NCBI GenBank assembly: GCA_947311115.1
Contig: CAMZKE010000030.1
Span: forward strand, 1 to 35,088
DNA length: 35,088 nt
Reading direction: 5' to 3'
Origin: an uncultured Bacteroidales bacterium
Lineage (GTDB): Bacteria > Bacteroidota > Bacteroidia > Bacteroidales > JAFGXI01
The notes beneath the pieces are model-generated. The model saw only the letters and a list, made by a program, of their open reading frames with translations. It ran no database searches and was not told the origin of the DNA. Position numbers and translations under genes: made by a program. Shown here in pieces: positions 26,603 through 35,088 of the stretch. Within the stretch, counting starts at the first letter, position 1, and each line of letters starts with the position of its first letter.

Positions 26603-27466
26603 ATGATGACAGAAAACACAAGCGTAAAAAAGAAGTTAATAGACCTCGACTCTGTAATAAAATCAAAAAATCCTAATTTATATACGTATTTACCCGGGTT
26701 TATTTTAAGATATTTAAAACGAGTAATACATCAAAAAGAATTAAACGAATTATTCTACGAATACAGAGACTTAAGAGGTTTAGTGTTTGTTAATGCAATT
26801 GTTAAAAGGTTTAACTTAAACTTAGTAACGCAAGGATTTGATAAAATTGATATCAATAAAAAATATATATTTGCGTCAAACCACCCTCTTGGAGGAATGG
26901 AAAGTGTTGGTTTAATGAGTATTGTTGGTGAAAAATTCCCTAATTTAAGATTTCTTGTTAACGACGTATTATTACAAATAAAAAATTATGAACCTTTATT
27001 TGTGCCAATTAACAAATTTGGTTCTCAAGCAAAAGAATCTGTTATTAGGATAGAAGAAGCATACAAGTCAGAAAATCAAATATTAATATTCCCTGCAGGG
27101 CTTGTTTCACGAAGAATAAATGGTAAAATTCAAGATTTAAAATGGCAAAAAAACTTTATCCGTAAATCAATACAGCATAAACGAGATGTGGTGCCTACTT
27201 TTATTGAAGCAAAAAACACAAATTTTTTCTATAATCTTTCTTCAATACGCAGGTTTTTCGGTATAAAAGCAAATATTGAAATGTTTTATTTAGCCGATGA
27301 AGCTTATAATCAAACAAATGCTACAATAAAATATTTTTTTGGGAAACCAATTCCTTATACAACTTTTGATAAAAGATTTTCTATAGACCAATGGGCTGAC
27401 AAAGTAAGAGAACATGTGTATAATTTACATAAAAATTCAAACAGTAAATTTGCGTATTTAAAATAA
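26603..27466 (+). CDS. PlsC-like acyltransferase
   Basis: A 287-residue glycerolipid/lyso-lipid-type acyltransferase, moving an acyl chain from a thioester to an acceptor hydroxyl or amine. The catalytic block is ASNHPLGGMES (His94): relatives mostly read NHPxGGxD, and here the acid is Glu100. The second block FPAGLVSRR corresponds to the substrate-binding FPEG motif. It starts 9 nt after the sensor-phosphatase gene and so is probably co-transcribed with it. A new promoter lies before the following ammonia-lyase. Similar acyltransferases occur in flexirubin and aryl-polyene clusters, but ordinary lipid work is equally possible. Confidence 0.85.
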   Translation: MMTENTSVKKKLIDLDSVIKSKNPNLYTYLPGFILRYLKRVIHQKELNELFYEYRDLRGLVFVNAIVKRFNLNLVTQGFDKIDINKKYIFASNHPLGGMESVGLMSIVGEKFPNLRFLVNDVLLQIKNYEPLFVPINKFGSQAKESVIRIEEAYKSENQILIFPAGLVSRRINGKIQDLKWQKNFIRKSIQHKRDVVPTFIEAKNTNFFYNLSSIRRFFGIKANIEMFYLADEAYNQTNATIKYFFGKPIPYTTFDKRFSIDQWADKVREHVYNLHKNSNSKFAYLK

Positions 27467-27509
27467 GCAATTACTTCATAAAAAGATATATTTTATTATG
27501 CATAATTTA

Positions 27510-27517
27510 TACTTTTG
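27510..27517 (+). promoter_or_regulatory. TACTTTTG -7 box for the ammonia-lyase unit
   Basis: An exact TAnnTTTG match 17 nt before the ATG at 27535, in the 68-nt gap after the acyltransferase. It suggests that the three-gene unit has its own promoter with a leader of about 10 nt. Confidence 0.5.
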
Positions 27518-27534
27518 CAAAAAAATAAAAATAA

Positions 27535-29061
27535 ATGATTAAAATTTGTGATAAAGATATTACACTCGAAGAGTTAGATTCAATATTATTAAAAAATAAA
27601 AATATAGAAGTTGACAATTCGGTTTTTGAAACCGTTGAAAATAGTTATAACTTTTTAGTAGAGTTTTCAAAAGATAAAGTTCTATACGGGGTCAATACAG
27701 GTTTTGGACCAATGGCACAGTATAAAATAGACGATGATAAATTAAATGAATTACAATATAACCTTATTAGAAGTCACGCATCAGGAATTGGAGAAACACT
27801 TGAGCCAATATACGCTAAAGCATCATTAATTGCAAGACTTAAAACTCTATCGAAAGGATATTCAGGTGTTCATAAAGATGTTTTACGAATTTTACTTGAA
27901 CTTATTAATAAAGGTATAACTCCTTATATTCCAAAACATGGAGGTGTTGGAGCCAGTGGCGATTTAGTACAGCTAGCACATTTAGCTTTAAACCTGATAG
28001 GAGAGGGGCAAGTTTATTACAATAACAAATTATTAAACACAAAAGAAGTTTTTCAAAAACTTAATATTAAAGCCTTTAATATTAGATTACGTGAAGGCTT
28101 AGCTCTTATTAATGGTACTTCTGTAATGACAGGAATTGGAATAGTTAATGTTTTATACGCAAAAAAACTATTAAAACTATCATTAATATCCTCGTCATTA
28201 ATTAATGAGCTGGTACAATCTCTCGACGATCATTTTTCGTATGAATTAAATAATGTAAAACTACATAAAGGACAAGCCGAAGTAGCTGCTAATATGCGTA
28301 ATATACTATCTGATAGTAAACTTATTAGAAAACGTAAAGATTTATTTTACAAAGAAACCAACGAAAAAGTTTTCAAACAGAAAGTTCAAGAATACTACTC
28401 TTTACGCTGTGTCCCTCAAATTTTAGGACCAATTTCTGAAACAATCGATAATGCAGAAAAAATACTTATCGAAGAAATAAATTCAGTAAACGATAACCCT
28501 ATTATTGATATTGAAAATCAAGAGGTTTACCACGGAGGGAATTTTCATGGCGATTATATTTCGTTTGAAATGGATAAACTTAAAATTGCTATAACAAAAC
28601 TATCAATGCTTGTTGAACGCCAAATTAATTTCTTGATGAACGATAAAATAAATGGAATACTAAAACCATTTGTTAACTTAGGTACATTAGGTTTAAATCT
28701 TGGTATGCAAGGCACCCAATTTACCGCAACATCAACAACTGCAGAAAATCAAATGCTTTCAAATCCAATGTATGTACACAGCATACCAAACAATAACGAT
28801 AATCAAGACATTGTAAGTATGGGAACAAACTCTGCCCTTATTTCTGCAAAAGTTATAGAAAACACTTTTCAAGTAATGTCTATTCAATTTTTGTCTTTAG
28901 CTCAAGCGGTCGATTCTCTTGAAATGAAAGAAAAATTATCATCAAAAACTCGTGCAATATATAACGATATAAGACAACTTGTACCAAGTTTTACCCAAGA
29001 TAATATAAAATACACTGAATTAGAAGCAATAACAAACTATTTAAAAACAAAAATATTATAA
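27535..29061 (+). CDS. Aromatic amino acid ammonia-lyase, probably tyrosine ammonia-lyase
   Basis: An MIO-type lyase of 508 residues that removes ammonia from an aromatic amino acid without cofactor. The MIO prosthetic group forms from Ala140-Ser141-Gly142 (GGVGASGDLVQL), and the catalytic Tyr51 lies in YGVNTGFGP. The selectivity pair is Ser80-His81, as in histidine lyases and, as I recall, in the Flavobacterium johnsoniae tyrosine lyase. Other blocks, YHGGNFHGDYISFEMDKLK and HSIPNNNDNQDIVSMGTN, resemble that enzyme strongly. No hut genes are nearby, while a ketoreductase and a ketosynthase follow at once, so 4-coumarate formation as a polyketide/polyene starter is favoured over histidine breakdown. 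The stop TAA abuts the next ATG. Confidence 0.9.
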   Translation: MIKICDKDITLEELDSILLKNKNIEVDNSVFETVENSYNFLVEFSKDKVLYGVNTGFGPMAQYKIDDDKLNELQYNLIRSHASGIGETLEPIYAKASLIARLKTLSKGYSGVHKDVLRILLELINKGITPYIPKHGGVGASGDLVQLAHLALNLIGEGQVYYNNKLLNTKEVFQKLNIKAFNIRLREGLALINGTSVMTGIGIVNVLYAKKLLKLSLISSSLINELVQSLDDHFSYELNNVKLHKGQAEVAANMRNILSDSKLIRKRKDLFYKETNEKVFKQKVQEYYSLRCVPQILGPISETIDNAEKILIEEINSVNDNPIIDIENQEVYHGGNFHGDYISFEMDKLKIAITKLSMLVERQINFLMNDKINGILKPFVNLGTLGLNLGMQGTQFTATSTTAENQMLSNPMYVHSIPNNNDNQDIVSMGTNSALISAKVIENTFQVMSIQFLSLAQAVDSLEMKEKLSSKTRAIYNDIRQLVPSFTQDNIKYTELEAITNYLKTKIL

Positions 29062-29790
29062 ATGAAATACGCTTTGGTAACTGGAGGCTCACGCGGAATA
29101 GGGAGAGCAATAAGTATTAAACTTGCCCAAATGGGTTATTACGTTATAGTAAACTACAATTCAAATAAATCAGAGGCTGAAAATACACTAAATACTATTA
29201 CAGACAACTCTGGTAAAGGCGAAATATTGCAATTCGATGTGTCGGATATTGAAAAAACACACAGTGCATTAGATACTTGGAAACATAATAACCCTGAAAA
29301 ACATATATCAACTGTAGTAAATAATGCAGGCTTTTCGTCTGATATACTAATGGTATGGATGGAAAAGAATATATGGGATTCAGTTATTAATACAAGTCTA
29401 AATGGTTTTTTTAATGTTACTCAACATTTACTTACCGATATGATAGTAAATAAATTTGGGCGAATTATTAATATAGTTTCACTTTCAGGTGTAAAAGGTT
29501 TACCCGGACAAGCAAACTATTCTGCAGCAAAAGCCGGAGTGATAGGAGCAACAAAAGCTTTAGCTCAAGAATTGGGTAAAAAGAAAATTACAGTAAATGC
29601 AGTTGCCCCCGGGTTTATTACTACAGATATGACTAAAGACTTACCGGAAAAAGAACTTAAAAAAATGATTCCTATAAATAGATTCGGTAAACCCGAAGAG
29701 GTTGCTAATTTGGTAGGCTTTTTAGCATCTGAAGAAAGTAGTTATATTACAGGCGAAGTAATAAACATAAATGGTGGTTTATATACATAA
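29062..29790 (+). CDS. 3-oxoacyl-ACP reductase (FabG-type SDR)
   Basis: A 242-residue short-chain dehydrogenase reducing a 3-ketoacyl thioester to the 3-hydroxy form with NADPH. It shows the cofactor loop TGGSRGIG (7-14), NNAG (87-90), and the catalytic set Ser140, Tyr153, Lys157 (YSAAK), with the FabG-type ending ITGEVININGG. The ATG directly follows the ammonia-lyase stop with no gap, and the ketosynthase gene starts 16 nt after its stop. That makes it a dedicated reductase of this unit rather than the housekeeping fabG, which usually sits with fabD and acpP. Confidence 0.92.
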   Translation: MKYALVTGGSRGIGRAISIKLAQMGYYVIVNYNSNKSEAENTLNTITDNSGKGEILQFDVSDIEKTHSALDTWKHNNPEKHISTVVNNAGFSSDILMVWMEKNIWDSVINTSLNGFFNVTQHLLTDMIVNKFGRIINIVSLSGVKGLPGQANYSAAKAGVIGATKALAQELGKKKITVNAVAPGFITTDMTKDLPEKELKKMIPINRFGKPEEVANLVGFLASEESSYITGEVININGGLYT

Positions 29791-29806
29791 TAAACAATTA
29801 AATAAA

Positions 29807-31024
29807 ATGGAACATAGAGTAGTAATAACAGGAATGGGTATTTACTCAACAATAGGTAAAAATATTGATGAAGTAAAAGAGTCATTATATAAAGGTAAAT
29901 CAGGTATTGGTATTGACCCTCAACGTAAAGAAATGGGCTTTAGATCATCTTTAACCGGAATTATTGAACGTCCTATATTAAAAGGAATTCTCTCTAGAAG
30001 ACAACGAATTGGGTTGCCAGAACAAGGCGAATATGCTTATGTTTCAACTATGGAGGCATTAAAAAATGCAAAAATTGACCAAGAATTTTTGAATGAAAAC
30101 GAAGTAGGAATATTATTTGGAAACGATAGCTCTGCTGTTCCTGTAATTGAGGCTATTGATAGGGTTCGTGAGAAAAAAGATACAATGCTTATTGGCTCAG
30201 GGTCTATTTTTCAATCTATGAATTCTACTGTAAGTATGAATTTATCTGTAATACTTAAATTACGAGGTATTAACTTTACTGTAAGTGGTGCTTGTGCTAG
30301 TGGTTCTCATGCTATTGGAATGGGCTTTCTACTTATAAAACAAGGTTTACAAGATATGGTTGTTTGTGGAGGAGCACAAGAAGTTAACGCCTATTCTATG
30401 GGTAGTTTCGACGGTTTAAGTGCTTTTTCAATAAACGAGGCTGACCCAACAAAAGCATCTCGACCATTCGATAAGGATAGAGATGGACTAATTCCTAGCG
30501 GTGGTGCTGCCACTGTTATTATTGAAAGCTACGAATCTGCTGTAAAAAGAGGTGCTCATATTTTAGGCGAAATTCTTAGTTACGGATTTTCTTCAAATGG
30601 CGACCATATTTCGGTACCAAACGTTGAAGGACCGGCAAAATCATTAGAAAAAGCAATAAAGTTAGCAAACTTAAGAGCTAGCGACATAGATTATATAAAC
30701 GCACATGCAACCGCTACACCTGTTGGTGACAGTAATGAAGCTCAAGCAATTCATAAACTTTTTGGTAGTAAGACACCTGTTAGTTCAACAAAATCAATGA
30801 CCGGACACGAAATGTGGATGGGTGGTGCTAGCGAAGTTATATACTCAATGTTAATGGCTCAAAATAATTTTATTGCTCCAAATATTAATTTTGAAAATCC
30901 TGACGAACACTCGGCAAAAATTAATATTATTAACGAAACAAAAGAACATAAAATAGAAACATTTTTATCAAATTCTTTTGGGTTTGGAGGAACAAACTCG
31001 TCTTTAATAATAAAAAAAATATAA
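29807..31024 (+). CDS. Beta-ketoacyl-ACP synthase (FabF-like)
   Basis: A condensing enzyme of 405 residues from the ATG at 29807. The frame is also open from an ATG at 29771, but that would overlap fabG and add 12 residues not seen in relatives, which begin RVVITGMG. The active site is complete: Cys163 (SGACASGSH), His300 (NAHATATPVGD) and His334 (KSMTGHEMWM). The C-terminal SFGFGGTNSSL block closes the fold. Enzymes of this kind extend the polyene chain in aryl-polyene and flexirubin pathways, usually with a second, chain-length-factor-like ketosynthase, which is not present here. No carrier protein gene follows; the next 242 nt are non-coding. Confidence 0.92.
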   Translation: MEHRVVITGMGIYSTIGKNIDEVKESLYKGKSGIGIDPQRKEMGFRSSLTGIIERPILKGILSRRQRIGLPEQGEYAYVSTMEALKNAKIDQEFLNENEVGILFGNDSSAVPVIEAIDRVREKKDTMLIGSGSIFQSMNSTVSMNLSVILKLRGINFTVSGACASGSHAIGMGFLLIKQGLQDMVVCGGAQEVNAYSMGSFDGLSAFSINEADPTKASRPFDKDRDGLIPSGGAATVIIESYESAVKRGAHILGEILSYGFSSNGDHISVPNVEGPAKSLEKAIKLANLRASDIDYINAHATATPVGDSNEAQAIHKLFGSKTPVSSTKSMTGHEMWMGGASEVIYSMLMAQNNFIAPNINFENPDEHSAKINIINETKEHKIETFLSNSFGFGGTNSSLIIKKI

Positions 31025-31214
31025 TTAAAGGGAGGGCTTCTAATAATTCATTCGCATCAGAATTTTTTAGGCGATTTAATTTTTAGAAACCCCCTAAATA
31101 AAATACTATTAAACCTAATAAAATAGGCATTTATACGTTTCAGTGAAATTGCGTATTGTTATTAAATTAAAAAAACTTAAATTTGTTAATAATTTCAGGC
31201 AACTGTTTACCTTA

Positions 31215-31222
31215 TACTTTTG
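31215..31222 (+). promoter_or_regulatory. TACTTTTG -7 box for the secreted protein/adhesin pair
   Basis: An exact TAnnTTTG match 44 nt before the ATG at 31267, predicting a leader of about 38 nt. It begins a new transcription unit after the ketosynthase gene. Confidence 0.45.
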
Positions 31223-31266
31223 TCTAAGTGAGTAGTAAAAAAGAAAAATAATTAAATTAATATACT

Positions 31267-31701
31267 ATGAAAATTAATAAAGTATTGATTTTGATTGCAG
31301 TAGTGATGGCTTCAATGTACAGCTACGGTCAGCAAGTAGACAGTAAATTAAGTGTAGTTTACAGTCCTGAGCAAATTAATCATTTTAAACAGAGTAATCC
31401 TGATATGATTAAGTTTGCTAATTTTTATGTAAATAACGCATCATATATTACAGATGCTCCTGAAGGAAAAACCATTGAAACGACTCCTTTAAGAAAAATT
31501 AATCCAAAAACAGGAGAAATTTTACAAGATGAGATTAGAATGATAGATTTACAAGATTTCAATGTTTATTTATATAATTGCAAGTCTAAAGCAAATTCAA
31601 ATACATTTTACACTATAGGTAATACAGGTAAAATACTAGTAATGAGGTCTAATGCTGAAATAAGTAGGCTTTTTAAACAAAGTAAAAATAGTAATAACTA
31701 A
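31267..31701 (+). CDS. Small secreted protein of unknown function
   Basis: A 144-residue protein with a signal peptide (about 1-21, ending YSYGQ). The mature part has no recognised motif: a helical start (YSPEQINHFKQSNPDMIKFANFYVNNASY), a PLRKINPKTGEI turn, then a short beta region (FNVYLYNCKSK...FYTIGNTGKILVM) with a single cysteine. The next gene, a giant surface protein, begins 14 nt after its stop, so the two are co-transcribed. A periplasmic helper for that protein is a reasonable guess, made from position only. Confidence 0.75.
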   Translation: MKINKVLILIAVVMASMYSYGQQVDSKLSVVYSPEQINHFKQSNPDMIKFANFYVNNASYITDAPEGKTIETTPLRKINPKTGEILQDEIRMIDLQDFNVYLYNCKSKANSNTFYTIGNTGKILVMRSNAEISRLFKQSKNSNN

Positions 31702-31715
31702 TAAAAATAATTATC

Positions 31716-34700
31716 ATGAAGAAATATCTTATAATATTATTAACTCTGATAACATTTGTTGGTTATTCACAGCAAGTATCAGACCAAGGTACCGTTTATT
31801 TAGATTCATTAGTTGATGTAACAGCAGGTACTGTTTCAACCGGAAATACATACATATACACTATTTGTGCTACTGATGGCTACGATATTCATCATTTGGT
31901 AATGAGTTTTTCAGATTTTAACATACCTACAGGAAGTAGTTTATGCGTTTACGATGGTGTTGATATTAATGCACCTTTATTAGCATGCTACGACAATGGT
32001 AATTTTGGTTCAAGTCAAGCTTTTTTAGCAAGTTGTACCAATATATCAGGTTGTTTAACTTTAGTTTTAGATGTACAAGATGCATCAGTTAGTTTTACAG
32101 CTACTACGCATTATCATTTTTGTTGTCAATCTTTTGATATCGGTTATACATCAACTCCCACAGCTTCAAATGGCAATATAGATTTATGTCCGGGTGATGA
32201 TGTTACAATTAATGCAACAACCGATTTTACTACTCAAAATGCACTCAACGCTTTAGGTCATAACTGGGGATATTCACAGACAACAAGTAATGTTACTTAT
32301 GAATGGGATTTAGATGATGGAACTACTGCAAATACACAAACAGTAACTCATACATATCCGCAACCTCCTACAGCACCTCAAGGATACGGGCCAACTTTAG
32401 TTGTAACCGATGATCATGGCTGTACTAACAGTAATGTAATTGTTCCTCATGTAAGAATGTCACTGGCTCCGAATTTTACAGGTACAGGTGCTGACCCTTG
32501 GACATTATGTCAAGATGCCCCAACTTCGCTTACCGGTGCAACTACACCAGACAGTTGGCAGAGTGAAGTTGCTCCTGTTTATGCAGTAACAACTTTTTTA
32601 CCTGATGGTAGTGGAGTATCATACACAACAAGCATAACTTACGATATGTTTGATGTAGGTGCAACAATTACAAATATTAGTATGCTACAAGGTATTTGGG
32701 TATCTATGGAGCACTCTTATATGGGCGATTTAACACTTTCTATCTCATGTCCTAATGGACAATCTATAGACCTACACCAACAAGGTGGAGGTGGTACATT
32801 TTTAGGAGTACCTATCGATGATGATAGCGATTTATCAATGGGAACCTGTTGGGATTATGGATGGACAGATGCAGGAACTCAAACTTGGGAACAAGCTTCC
32901 GGCAGTTATTCAACTCTACCATCAGGCGAATATGCTCCTGTTGATCCATTATCAGGTTTAATTGGCTGCCCTTTAAACGGACAGTGGACAATTACAATTA
33001 ATGACCAGTGGGGGTCAGATAACGGATATATATGTAGTTGGTGGATAGATTGGGATAGTTCATTATTACCAACACCATGGTCTTACACTATGAGTTACAA
33101 CCCAATATCTTGGACTGCACCATCAGCTAATGGAGAAATTTTATCTGGAGGAAGTGCGTCGACTACAGCAACAGGTACATACCACCAATGGTTAAATATT
33201 ACTAGTCCTGAAACTCGACCTTTCACATATACAATTCAAGATAACTTTGGTTGTACTTACGATACAACTATACAAGTAACATGGTTAGAAGATGCTGCTC
33301 AGCAATGTTGTATAGACCCTACACCTGATGCAGGTGCAGATGCAACAATTTGTGGCGATCATTTTAATTTATCAATTGACAATGGTACTGGCGATGGTAA
33401 CGGTTATACAACACCGGGTAACGATGGCGAATGGACTGTTACTCCTGCTGCAGGTGTAACTATCACAGACCCTAATAGTCCTTTTACTTTAGTACAAGTT
33501 TCAGATTTTGGCTCATACACATTTACATGGACAGAAATAAATAATGGTTCGTGTACTGCTACAGATGCTATTGTTGTTAATTTTTTAGCGACACCTGTTG
33601 CATTTGCCGGTGACGACGGAGAAGTTTGTGGACAAGATTATAATTTACAAGCAGGGGGTGATGCATCAAATGATTTTCTTTGGTATTCTTCTCCAAGTGC
33701 CGGAGTAAATATTACACCACCAAATGCACAAAACGCTAATGCTCATGTTCCTGGATATGGATTATACAGTTTTTATGTTGTTGAGTCAAATACAGTAAAT
33801 GGAGTTACCTGTTCTGATACTTCAAGAGTAAAACTTAAATTTTTACAAGTGCCTATTGCTGACGCGGGAACCGAACAAACTTTATGTGGTTCAAGTGTTG
33901 ACCTAAATGCAAACGTATCTGTATGGGATACAAATTTTGTTGGTTATTGGACAACAAATGGTATTGGTAATGGTAGTTTCTTTGACACAACAAATTATCA
34001 GCCTGACCCAACTGCTACATTTATTTGGCCGAATGGTGCAACTGGTGACCAGCTAGTTACATATACATGGAATGTTTATAACGGACAATGCTCAAGTACC
34101 GATGATGTAGTTATTACTTTCCAAGATGCTCAAGTTGTTAACTTTCCAGGAAACAATAGTTTTACATGTGTAAACGTACCTGAAGGAGAATTGTGTTATA
34201 CTATGACAGCTAGCGATATGGAACCAGGCTTGTGGACTATACCAACCGATATGCAAACTGTACTTAGTATATCAGACGCTGCAGATCCTCATGCAGAATT
34301 ATGTATTGACCCTACAATTGCTGATTGGGGGCAGTCTGATTCAATAGATGTTACAATGCTTTGGACTGTAACAAGTGGCATCTGTGATTTTTCGAAACCT
34401 GTACATGTTATTTTTTACCTTACCCCAACTGCTTATGCAGGTGAAGACGAAGGTATTTGTGGATCAGATTACACATTAAGAGCAACATATTCAAGTTCTA
34501 ATTCACAAGGAACTTGGACTCAAATTTCAGGACCTGGTACAATAACATACCAAAGTGCTGCAAATCCACCACAAGATACAAATTTAGTAAATATTCATGC
34601 TAATAATAGCGGCGTTTATACTTTAGTTTGGGAAGAATTTCATTCAACAAATCAATCATGTACATCTTTTGATACCATAACTATTGAATTTATTCAAGAG

Positions 34701-35088
34701 CCTAATGTTGTTGCCGGCTCAGATATACCTGTATGTGGTAAGTGGGTGCAATTACACGCAGAACCAGACCCTGCTGCTACAGGTGGCTCATGGCATCCTG
34801 CTGCTGTTTATTGGGTTGACACTTTGTATTCTACTACTCAAGACCCTAGCTCTCAACTTAGACCCGATGCTTATGTTTACGAACCTGTAACAGAACAAGC
34901 ATGTGTTGATACTATAGAATTTGTTTGGCAACAATTTATTCAAGGTACTGCTTTCCCTACTGTACAATGTGTAGCAAAAGATACAATGTATGTTTTCTTC
35001 CATGCTGATATTGAGGCTGAAAACCAAACCAATGTACCGGACTCTATTTGTGGTAGATTTATCGATTTAAATTCGGCACAGAATATTC
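31716..35088 (+). CDS. Giant secreted adhesin-like protein, 3' end missing
   Basis: The frame opens at ATG 31716 and is still open at the window edge (1124 codons). A signal peptide (MKKYLIILLTLITFVGYSQQ) is followed by a CUB-like domain (about 22-140, with LCVYDGVDINAPLLACYDNG), a PKD-like domain (about 195-241, YEWDLDDG...VTHTYP), and a proprotein-convertase P-like domain (about 285-453, MLQGIWVSMEHSYMGDLTLSISCPNG). From about 537 come at least six repeats of 87-98 residues, each opening with an AGxDxxxCGxxxxLxA block, near 33328, 33600, 33861, 34139 (degenerate), 34433 and 34708. This is the layout of Bacteroidota gliding/adhesion proteins exported by type IX secretion. The sorting domain would lie beyond the edge. 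Aspartate- and cysteine-rich repeats suggest calcium binding and disulfides. Confidence 0.85.
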   Translation, partial: MKKYLIILLTLITFVGYSQQVSDQGTVYLDSLVDVTAGTVSTGNTYIYTICATDGYDIHHLVMSFSDFNIPTGSSLCVYDGVDINAPLLACYDNGNFGSSQAFLASCTNISGCLTLVLDVQDASVSFTATTHYHFCCQSFDIGYTSTPTASNGNIDLCPGDDVTINATTDFTTQNALNALGHNWGYSQTTSNVTYEWDLDDGTTANTQTVTHTYPQPPTAPQGYGPTLVVTDDHGCTNSNVIVPHVRMSLAPNFTGTGADPWTLCQDAPTSLTGATTPDSWQSEVAPVYAVTTFLPDGSGVSYTTSITYDMFDVGATITNISMLQGIWVSMEHSYMGDLTLSISCPNGQSIDLHQQGGGGTFLGVPIDDDSDLSMGTCWDYGWTDAGTQTWEQASGSYSTLPSGEYAPVDPLSGLIGCPLNGQWTITINDQWGSDNGYICSWWIDWDSSLLPTPWSYTMSYNPISWTAPSANGEILSGGSASTTATGTYHQWLNITSPETRPFTYTIQDNFGCTYDTTIQVTWLEDAAQQCCIDPTPDAGADATICGDHFNLSIDNGTGDGNGYTTPGNDGEWTVTPAAGVTITDPNSPFTLVQVSDFGSYTFTWTEINNGSCTATDAIVVNFLATPVAFAGDDGEVCGQDYNLQAGGDASNDFLWYSSPSAGVNITPPNAQNANAHVPGYGLYSFYVVESNTVNGVTCSDTSRVKLKFLQVPIADAGTEQTLCGSSVDLNANVSVWDTNFVGYWTTNGIGNGSFFDTTNYQPDPTATFIWPNGATGDQLVTYTWNVYNGQCSSTDDVVITFQDAQVVNFPGNNSFTCVNVPEGELCYTMTASDMEPGLWTIPTDMQTVLSISDAADPHAELCIDPTIADWGQSDSIDVTMLWTVTSGICDFSKPVHVIFYLTPTAYAGEDEGICGSDYTLRATYSSSNSQGTWTQISGPGTITYQSAANPPQDTNLVNIHANNSGVYTLVWEEFHSTNQSCTSFDTITIEFIQEPNVVAGSDIPVCGKWVQLHAEPDPAATGGSWHPAAVYWVDTLYSTTQDPSSQLRPDAYVYEPVTEQACVDTIEFVWQQFIQGTAFPTVQCVAKDTMYVFFHADIEAENQTNVPDSICGRFIDLNSAQNI

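Noticed and set aside
29771-29806. Longer start for the ketosynthase at ATG 29771
   Set aside because: It would overlap fabG by 20 nt and add residues before the conserved RVVITGMG start; ATG 29807 fits the family.
31029-31096. Possible hairpin after the ketosynthase gene (ggcttctaa with ttagaaacc)
   Set aside because: Only eight of nine positions pair across a 39-nt loop and no T-run follows; too weak to call a terminator.
34684-35027. Short frames on both strands at the right edge
   Set aside because: They lie inside the long open frame of the adhesin gene, whose repeats continue through here.

Overview
The window is an AT-rich (roughly 30% G+C by eye) chromosomal segment of a Bacteroidota bacterium. 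Evidence for this is the TAnnTTTG-type -7 promoter boxes close to start codons, a TonB receptor paired with a DUF4249 lipoprotein, a two-component-type propeller sensor, a flavobacterial-type tyrosine ammonia-lyase, and a huge PKD/P-domain repeat protein of the kind exported by type IX secretion. I cannot name the species. No rRNA, tRNA or CRISPR array was seen.

Layout. 1-303 is non-coding with two inverted repeats. 304-2790 (minus) is a compact unit: a membrane TPR/AraC-type regulator, trmD and a small DUF1289 protein. 2945-3993 (minus) is a likely acquired pair, an Xre-type HTH protein and a Fic protein ('mobile mystery' A and B), with operator-like repeats in its promoter. Behind it lies a ~170-bp imperfect palindrome (4147-4317). 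mutS (minus) follows. 7148-10141 is a large M1-type metallopeptidase with a barrel-like C-terminal part. 10142-10708 is a decayed patch holding an IS4-type transposase fragment and what looks like the beheaded start of an outer-membrane protein gene. Then come a YkgJ-type cysteine-cluster protein, a DEAD-box helicase with a DbpA-like domain, a clear terminator, and a TonB receptor plus DUF4249 lipoprotein pair. On the minus strand follow an AGCS sodium:alanine symporter and a LysM lytic transglycosylase.

19554-22507 (plus) pairs an AlbA_2/Schlafen-like protein with uvrB. A flavodoxin-fold quinone reductase follows on the minus strand. Then comes a 1105-residue membrane sensor with 14 propeller motifs wired to a SpoIIE/PP2C phosphatase, with an acyltransferase 9 nt downstream. 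27535-31024 is a tight three-gene unit of ammonia-lyase, ketoreductase and ketosynthase, the kind of set that starts aryl-polyene/flexirubin-type synthesis, but with no carrier protein, dehydratase or ligase in the window. The window ends with a small secreted protein and a giant adhesin-like gene that runs off the right edge.

The most interesting points are the stand-alone TAL-FabG-KS unit, the Fic/HTH pair beside a long palindrome, two promoters that seem to leave no 5' leader, the propeller-phosphatase receptor, and the gene debris at 10.3-10.7 kb.
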